64,000 bases of DNA. Origin: Shewanella frigidimarina. Its GTDB lineage: Bacteria; Pseudomonadota; Gammaproteobacteria; Enterobacterales; Shewanellaceae. Of this stretch, positions 59,049 through 64,000 are shown piece by piece (the stretch's first letter is position 1; each line of letters starts with the position of its first letter). Under the pieces are notes generated by a model. The model was given only the letters and a program-made list of their open reading frames with translations. It was not told the origin of the DNA and did not search any database. Position numbers and translations under genes: made by a program. The stretch covers positions 1-64,000 of the forward strand of contig NZ_RKKE01000003.1 of NCBI RefSeq assembly GCF_003797125.1, written 5' to 3'.

Positions 59049-59337
59049 GCCTGAAATTTGTGAATTAAATCGAAAGAATAAAATCCCTCGGACTCTTATT
59101 GAACATCAGGCTTGCCTCGCTTTATTAATAGCAATCCTCAGAAAATTGAGATGAATATTAATTTTATTGGATGTATGAGGAAATACGATAGAAGTGGGTG
59201 TTGATAATAAGATTTTTGGATAGCAGGTTACACTTTGGGATAAAATGTTAGCTTGAAGCTAGGCTTGTTTAGAATGAAACATAACGTGAGAGAATTAATA
59301 ATTTATGACTCATCACGTTATGAATATAGAAGGGGAC

Positions 59338-59823
59338 TTATTGAGATTGCTCTTCTACTTGAATTTGGCCTACATATAAAACTGGGGCTGCATCAATTTC
59401 ATTGGCATCCATCATGGTAGCTATTCGTTCAACGGCAGACAATAATTGACTTTGTTCCCACTCTTCAAGATTTTGATAACGCATAATAAAATGTTCTTGC
59501 AGTGGTTTAGGTGCGCTATTTAATAATGTTTTACCAGCGTCACTTAATGACAGGTGAACTTTACGTTTGTCGGTTTCACTGCGCTTTCTAATCACCATGC
59601 CACGATTTTCTAATCGATCAATAATGGTCGTCACTGTCGCTGCACTCAAATTAATTTCTTGAGCTATTTGTTTAGCTAGTGGAGCGTCAAGTTGATCAAT
59701 TTTCTGTATGACCATTAATTGTGGTCCAGTTAGACCCGATAGTTTATTTAATTGACGTGAGTGTATATCAATAGCTCTGATCACCCGGCGCAATGAAATT
59801 AATAGTTGTTCGTATTTTTCCAT
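59338..59823 (-). CDS. MarR family transcriptional regulator
   Basis: A 161-aa winged-helix regulator. The recognition helix region reads ATVTTIIDRLENRGMV, followed by the wing KRSETDKRKVHLSLSDAG. Helices at both ends form the usual dimer interface. I chose the ATG at 59823, with GAGG 5 nt upstream, over one seven codons earlier. It is the last gene of the minus-strand choline/betaine cluster, 125 bp beyond the porin gene with a terminator between. A role as repressor of that cluster, instead of BetI, is inferred from position only. Ligand unknown. Confidence 0.88.
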   Translation of the reverse strand: MEKYEQLLISLRRVIRAIDIHSRQLNKLSGLTGPQLMVIQKIDQLDAPLAKQIAQEINLSAATVTTIIDRLENRGMVIRKRSETDKRKVHLSLSDAGKTLLNSAPKPLQEHFIMRYQNLEEWEQSQLLSAVERIATMMDANEIDAAPVLYVGQIQVEEQSQ

Positions 59824-59890
59824 AATCCCCTCATAATTCACCATGCACCTTAGCAGAATTCGGCTTATTACTCATGTCCAATATCAAAAA

Positions 59891-59923
59891 AAGCAGAATA
59901 ATGTCAAAGACATTATTCTGCTT
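59891..59923 (-). terminator. Terminator after TorF porin gene
   Basis: AAGCAGAATAATGTC and GACATTATTCTGCTT form a perfect 15-bp stem with a 3-nt loop. A-rich plus-strand sequence to the left gives the minus-strand T tract. It separates the betaine operon from marR. Confidence 0.85.
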
Positions 59924-59948
59924 AGCTAATTTATTAGCAATTTTTGAC

Positions 59949-60656
59949 TTATAGACTGAAAGTACGTGATACCGATAATACTGCACGGGTATCGCTAGTC
60001 TCAGTGTCCATACTGGTATCTTCAACGGCAATGTTGAAGTCAAAACCTTCCCAGCTTGTCATGTATTCTGCGCGATAATGGTTGTAAGACTTATCGCTGT
60101 CCCATGCCCACTTGTCTTCGTCTAGTGAGGTTGAACGGTCAAAGCTAACACGGATGTCATGACCTTCTGCGACAGTAAAGGTATGAGCAGCCATCATGAT
60201 GTAATGATCGGCATCAACACCAAAGTAATCCCATGAATACCAAAAGTTCAATTCACTCTGACCAAGCGATGAAGCATAGCCAAACTTGGTGTAAAGCTCT
60301 GGGTAGTAATACTCATCAGAGGCATCATCACCATGGTAAGTGTAATATGCAATACCTGCATCTACAGACACTCTGTCTGTTAGTTCAAAATATTTACCTG
60401 CGTAAAAATCAAGTTCTAACCAAGTGTCATCACCGCTTCCAAAATCAACATTAGATGCCCAAGCACCCACATACCAACCGTCATCGGCAGCGTAGTCTAG
60501 GCTAGCCTGTAATGCAGGGTCATTATCTGTTTGGCTAACACCATTAAAGGTATAGTCAGAGGTTGCATTAACAGTTGTGCTTAACTCACCAGCCATTACT
60601 GAAGTCGGTAAAGCAAATAAGCTTAGTAGGGCTAACTTTTTCATTGTTGTGTTCAT
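59949..60656 (-). CDS. TorF family putative outer-membrane porin
   Basis: A 235-aa protein with a typical signal peptide (MNTTMKKLALLSLFALPTSV, cleavage near VMAGE). The mature part shows alternating beta strands rich in aromatic and acidic residues, starting ELSTTVNATSDYTFNGVSQT, which matches the TorF family, and ending in SRTFSL as expected of an outer-membrane barrel. It lies 27 bp after the BCCT gene in the same operon, so it may let choline or betaine cross the outer membrane; that is inference. AAGGA lies before the start; ATGATG leaves one residue of doubt. Confidence 0.85.
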   Translation of the reverse strand: MNTTMKKLALLSLFALPTSVMAGELSTTVNATSDYTFNGVSQTDNDPALQASLDYAADDGWYVGAWASNVDFGSGDDTWLELDFYAGKYFELTDRVSVDAGIAYYTYHGDDASDEYYYPELYTKFGYASSLGQSELNFWYSWDYFGVDADHYIMMAAHTFTVAEGHDIRVSFDRSTSLDEDKWAWDSDKSYNHYRAEYMTSWEGFDFNIAVEDTSMDTETSDTRAVLSVSRTFSL

Positions 60657-60683
60657 CATTTTTCCTTGGATCATTATTATTGT

Positions 60684-61901
60684 TTAGTCTGCTAATTCGA
60701 TTTTAGTGAAATCGATTTCATTTTCTTTTGGAGAGAGTTCAATAGATCTCACTTTACGGTAATGCGATTTTAAAATGTATGCGAAACAACTTAATATCAA
60801 GGCAATAGCCAGTGCACCGACCCATTGAATTTGTAAAAAGTCTAGTTTGAATAACAATGTTAAGCCACTCAGTACCACAACATTACCGACGATATAAGGT
60901 ACTTTACCAAAACGTTCAACCGTAAGGTTTAAGTTATCTGTATATAAACGGACCAGTGAATCGAGTGAGTTAATAACAAACGTTACCCCTACAATCACCA
61001 TTGCTAGATTATAAAAACCAGATGTATCAATACCATTTGCACTGTAGTAGTACAGAACCGTGAACCAAATCGCGATTGGAATTGAAGGGAATACCATCAT
61101 GGCTAGTAATACTTGATAGGTTTTCATTCCGCCAACAAAACGTGCGGTAAATTGACCAATCATAATGCTCCATGCAAACCACCAGAATAGGTAAAATTCG
61201 TGGTAATCGTTTATTGGAAGCACAAAGTTATGGATGTTGCCAAAGTAGTCACCGATTAACGCAAATGTAGTAAAGAACTCACCCACACTTGAATCGTCTG
61301 ATAAAAATGCACCAGACCACATAACAGCGATTAAACCAAAGAACAACCAGGTACTGCCTAAACTCAGGTAACGAACATAGCGAATACTGGTACTTGAATA
61401 CACTGCGGCGGCAATAACCATAAATACGATTAAGTAGAAGCTGCTGACAACGGTTTCACCATCACCTAATTGCGGTAAATACCACGGTAAGTTAGTTAAT
61501 AATAAATAAGCAGTAAAGGCACAGGTACCAATAATGACCACGTTATTAATAAACTTTATCAATGGAATTTCAAAGTACTTAACTCTTGGTTCAATCACAC
61601 AGAAGTAGAAGCACGTTAAAAAGTAAAAAGCCCAAATTAAGCAGGCCCAAAAACCAAACTCTATGGCTAACGGATTACTAAATCCATATTCTGGACTGGT
61701 TGCCAAATCTGCATAACCAGCAAATTCCGTTAACGGAAACATGATTAAGCCAACATCAAGCCCTGAAGTGAACAAAATGGCAATAAAGGTAAATTTACGC
61801 ACCGGTGTGACACCAATGCACTGCATGTTACCCCAACGATAAATAACAAATGCGATAGCGGCAAAAGTGAATAAAATGCCTATTGATAACCAAGTCGTCA
61901 T
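60684..61901 (-). CDS. BCCT family transporter, short form
   Basis: A 405-aa integral membrane protein with about 10-12 hydrophobic helices. The BCCT signature is recognisable in diverged form: YHEFYLFWWFAWSIMIGQFT then ARFVGG. The family moves choline, betaine or carnitine with sodium or protons and is usually 500 aa or more, so this member lacks about 100 residues, mainly at the C-terminus and in the loops. AGGAG lies 8 nt before the ATG. It lies downstream of betA, and choline uptake is the natural guess. Confidence 0.8.
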   Translation of the reverse strand: MTTWLSIGILFTFAAIAFVIYRWGNMQCIGVTPVRKFTFIAILFTSGLDVGLIMFPLTEFAGYADLATSPEYGFSNPLAIEFGFWACLIWAFYFLTCFYFCVIEPRVKYFEIPLIKFINNVVIIGTCAFTAYLLLTNLPWYLPQLGDGETVVSSFYLIVFMVIAAAVYSSTSIRYVRYLSLGSTWLFFGLIAVMWSGAFLSDDSSVGEFFTTFALIGDYFGNIHNFVLPINDYHEFYLFWWFAWSIMIGQFTARFVGGMKTYQVLLAMMVFPSIPIAIWFTVLYYYSANGIDTSGFYNLAMVIVGVTFVINSLDSLVRLYTDNLNLTVERFGKVPYIVGNVVVLSGLTLLFKLDFLQIQWVGALAIALILSCFAYILKSHYRKVRSIELSPKENEIDFTKIELAD

Positions 61902-62136
61902 TATTTAACTCCTGGGTGAATAGTGTGTGCGAACATAATGTTGGCTCCTTGTTGTATGTTTTTTATGCCATAGAACAATTTTTAAAGGCAAAATGCCCTC
62001 AAGCCTTAAGTATCGTGTTTACGATAGTTAAACCCTGATAGATTGAACTTGGCTAAATTGGCCATTTACAAAAACGTAGGTTGGCCATCAACCTGTTGCT
62101 GATGTGCATAAATGAATACACATCAACGAATGGGTG

Positions 62137-63831
62137 TTAATCAATTTGTCGTTTAGGCGCTTGTAATCGTTGTGATGTTTGCCATTGCTTAGCAATAGTC
62201 ACTTTTGCCAAACTTGGAGCAAGAGGTTTGTTGCCTAAAATAATATCGGCAGCGCGCTCGGCGACCATAATCGTCGGGGAGTTCAAATTGCCATTTGGAA
62301 TGGTCGGAAAAATTGACGAATCAACTACTCGTAAACCATTAATACCATGTACTTTTGTTTCAGAGTCGACAACCGCCATCTCATCTTCACCCATTTTGCA
62401 TGAGCAAGAAGGGTGGTAAGCGCTTTCTACTGAACTTCTAACAAAACGGTCTATTTCTTCATCGGTCTGTATTGCTAAGCCTGGTTGAATTTCTTCACCA
62501 CGATATTCATCTAAACCCGGTTGATTAATAATTTCACGGGTTAAACGAACACACGCTCTAAAGCCTTCAATATCATCTTGATGCGATAAATAATTGAACT
62601 GAATTTGTGGGGCAACCTTGGCATCATTTGATACAACCGTTACCGCGCCACGGCTTTTAGGTTTATTGTGGCCAATATGAACTTGGAAACCATGGCCAGC
62701 AAACGCTTCTTTTCCGTCGTAACGCATTGCAGCAGGTAAGAAGTGGTACTGTAAATCAGGCCACTCTAAGCCCGCTTTTGAGCGGATAAAACCACACGAT
62801 TCAAAATGGTTAGTTGCACCCAAACCTGACTTATTTAAAATCCAGCGAGCACCAATAAACAATTTGTTTAACGGATCAATTTTGCCATTAAGTGATATCG
62901 GCTTTAAGCACTTAAATTGGAAGTAAAACTCTAAGTGGTCTTGCAGATTCTGACCAACACCAGGTAATTGATGTACTTGCTCAATTCCAGCGTTAGCTAA
63001 TGTGCTTGAATCACCAATACCCGACAGTTGTAAAATATGCGGTGAACCAATTGAACCTGCAGATAAAATCACTTCTTTATTGCAGTTAACATCAATTAAC
63101 TCGCCTTTACGTTCGTAACGAACGCCGACAGCCGTTTTACCTTGCATAATCACTTTATGCACAAGCGCATGAGTAACCACGGTTAAATTAGGGCGTTTCA
63201 TTGCAGGGCGAAGGTACGCATTTGCCGTAGACCAACGTACGCCGTTTTTTACGGTCATGTGCATTGGGCCAAAGCCTTCTTGCTGACTGGCATTGTAATC
63301 ATCAGTGGCTAGGTAGCCGGCATCGACACCTGCATCAACAAAAGCTTGATATAACGGGTTTTTCATTTCATTACCGTTATTAACCGCTAATGGACCTTTA
63401 TCACCGCGATAAACATTACCGCCAAAAGACCATGTTTCAGCTTTTTTAAAGTAAGGCAGACAGTGAGCGTAATCCCAGTCTTTTGCACCTTCTTGCTGCC
63501 ACTCGTCAAAATCACGTGCATGACCACGTACGTAGACCATGCCATTGATTGATGATGAACCGCCTAACACTTTGCCACGCGGGCAATGCATACGGCGATT
63601 GTCCAAATGTGGTTCGGCTTCGGTTTCAAACTGCCATGCATACTTTTTAGTATTCATGGGAATTGAAAGGGCGGTTGGCATTTGGATAAAAATGCTCTTG
63701 TCGCTGCCACCGGTTTCAAGTATCAGGACTTTATTGTCTGGATTTTCCGTTAAGCGGTTGGCTAATACACAACCTGCGCTACCGGCACCAACAATAATAT
63801 AATCGTATTCATGAGACATTTGCGTAGACAT
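62137..63831 (-). CDS. betA: Choline dehydrogenase BetA
   Basis: A 564-aa GMC-family flavoenzyme that oxidises choline to betaine aldehyde. The FAD-binding [19 protein letters not shown] is at the N-terminus, [20 protein letters not shown] is GMC signature 1 and [17 protein letters not shown] is signature 2. The catalytic histidine region [12 protein letters not shown] and C-terminal [16 protein letters not shown] are intact. I prefer the ATG at 63831, with AGGAG 11 nt upstream; a GTG at 63843 is too close to it, and an ATG at 63819 is another option. It follows betB by 14 bp. Confidence 0.95.
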   Translation of the reverse strand: MSTQMSHEYDYIIVGAGSAGCVLANRLTENPDNKVLILETGGSDKSIFIQMPTALSIPMNTKKYAWQFETEAEPHLDNRRMHCPRGKVLGGSSSINGMVYVRGHARDFDEWQQEGAKDWDYAHCLPYFKKAETWSFGGNVYRGDKGPLAVNNGNEMKNPLYQAFVDAGVDAGYLATDDYNASQQEGFGPMHMTVKNGVRWSTANAYLRPAMKRPNLTVVTHALVHKVIMQGKTAVGVRYERKGELIDVNCNKEVILSAGSIGSPHILQLSGIGDSSTLANAGIEQVHQLPGVGQNLQDHLEFYFQFKCLKPISLNGKIDPLNKLFIGARWILNKSGLGATNHFESCGFIRSKAGLEWPDLQYHFLPAAMRYDGKEAFAGHGFQVHIGHNKPKSRGAVTVVSNDAKVAPQIQFNYLSHQDDIEGFRACVRLTREIINQPGLDEYRGEEIQPGLAIQTDEEIDRFVRSSVESAYHPSCSCKMGEDEMAVVDSETKVHGINGLRVVDSSIFPTIPNGNLNSPTIMVAERAADIILGNKPLAPSLAKVTIAKQWQTSQRLQAPKRQID

Positions 63832-63845
63832 TAATTGGGTCACTC

Positions 63846-64000
63846 CTAAAATGGGCTTTCAAGTGACTGCATACCAACGTAAACAGCTTTTATTTGGGTG
63901 TATGCTTTTAATGTTTCAGAGCCATTCTCACGACCAATACCAGACATCTTGTAACCACCAACCGGCATTTCTGCAGGAGAGGCACCATAAGCATTTATCC
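63846..64000 (-). CDS. betB: Betaine aldehyde dehydrogenase BetB, C-terminal part
   Basis: The last 51 codons of a gene running off the right edge. They read [20 protein letters not shown] and end [14 protein letters not shown] before [15 protein letters not shown] and GRENG match the C-terminus of E. coli BetB closely. The enzyme oxidises betaine aldehyde to glycine betaine with NAD. It is the upstream gene of the betB-betA-transporter-porin operon. Confidence 0.93.
   Translation of the reverse strand, partial: INAYGASPAEMPVGGYKMSGIGRENGSETLKAYTQIKAVYVGMQSLESPF

Larger units (their letters stand above)
58798..59337 (+). repeat. Degenerate tandem copies of tRNA-Leu 3' half and terminator
   Basis: The core AAAATCCCTCG of the tRNA-Leu anticodon arm recurs at 58888 and 59080 after its place in the gene (58747), spacings of 141 and 192 bp. 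The first copy also retains GTCCGGCCTCGGGTACCA (58947-58964) and a second terminator (59013-59048), plus the flank CTGAAATTTGTGAATTA. Both copies share GAACATCAGGC, absent from the tRNA. The rest, up to the marR gene, holds no gene. None of the copies can fold into a tRNA. Confidence 0.8.

Overview
The window is a chromosomal segment of a marine gammaproteobacterium, most likely a Shewanella. I infer this from gene identities and order: the seqA-pgm pair divergent from ybfF, the efp/earP pair, msrA-astE-bkdA1A2B-nadA, and two divergent GAPDH genes (a standard gap and a long gapB) followed by a Gly-Cys-Leu tRNA cluster. The DNA looks AT-rich by eye (about 40% GC). I see no transposase, integrase, phage module or CRISPR array. 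Assignments rest on motifs and remembered family sequences; no database search was run.

Layout. 1-11 kb: an amino-acid racemase, the anaerobic aldehyde-alcohol dehydrogenase adhE with a long regulatory upstream region, nucleotide-pool enzymes (dgt, yfbR), alaA, EF-P with its arginine rhamnosyltransferase EarP, and a DUF2788-ybfE-fldA operon. 11-21 kb: ybfF divergent from seqA-pgm, a single-Cache chemoreceptor, katG and a GGDEF/EAL protein. 21-32 kb: a conserved protein of unknown function, dacB, pssA, a DTW-domain tRNA modifier, recQ with a small coupled gene, ecotin and a diguanylate cyclase. 33-42 kb: a PatZ-like acyl-CoA synthetase/acetyltransferase, an RND efflux pump with its adaptor, a GNAT acetyltransferase and trxB. 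42.2-44.8 kb: a small accessory island. 44.9-58 kb: msrA, astE, the branched-chain keto-acid dehydrogenase operon, nadA, a second chemoreceptor and the GAPDH pair. 58.4-59.3 kb: three tRNA genes followed by degenerate copies of the tRNA-Leu 3' half. 59.3-64 kb: a choline-to-glycine-betaine cluster (betB-betA-BCCT transporter-TorF porin-marR).

The most interesting part is the island at 42.7-44.7 kb. A 342-codon gene with a LysM-like start and a glycine-rich, membrane-active-looking C-terminus is interrupted by one in-frame amber codon. It is followed by two paralogous small membrane proteins that look like immunity proteins. Between these two lies a truncated second copy of the toxin C-terminus. 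This is the architecture of a polymorphic toxin locus that has gained or lost toxin tips, and it may be a type VI secretion or similar antibacterial effector; the delivery system is not in the window.

Other points worth checking are: a detached 3' fragment of nadA on the far side of a chemoreceptor gene; tandem tRNA-Leu 3' fragments; a small ORF fused to the front of seqA only if a +1 shift occurs at TTT TGA; an orphan promoter/terminator pair upstream of adhE with an FNR-like site on the -35; and a decayed minus-strand coding fragment next to ecotin.
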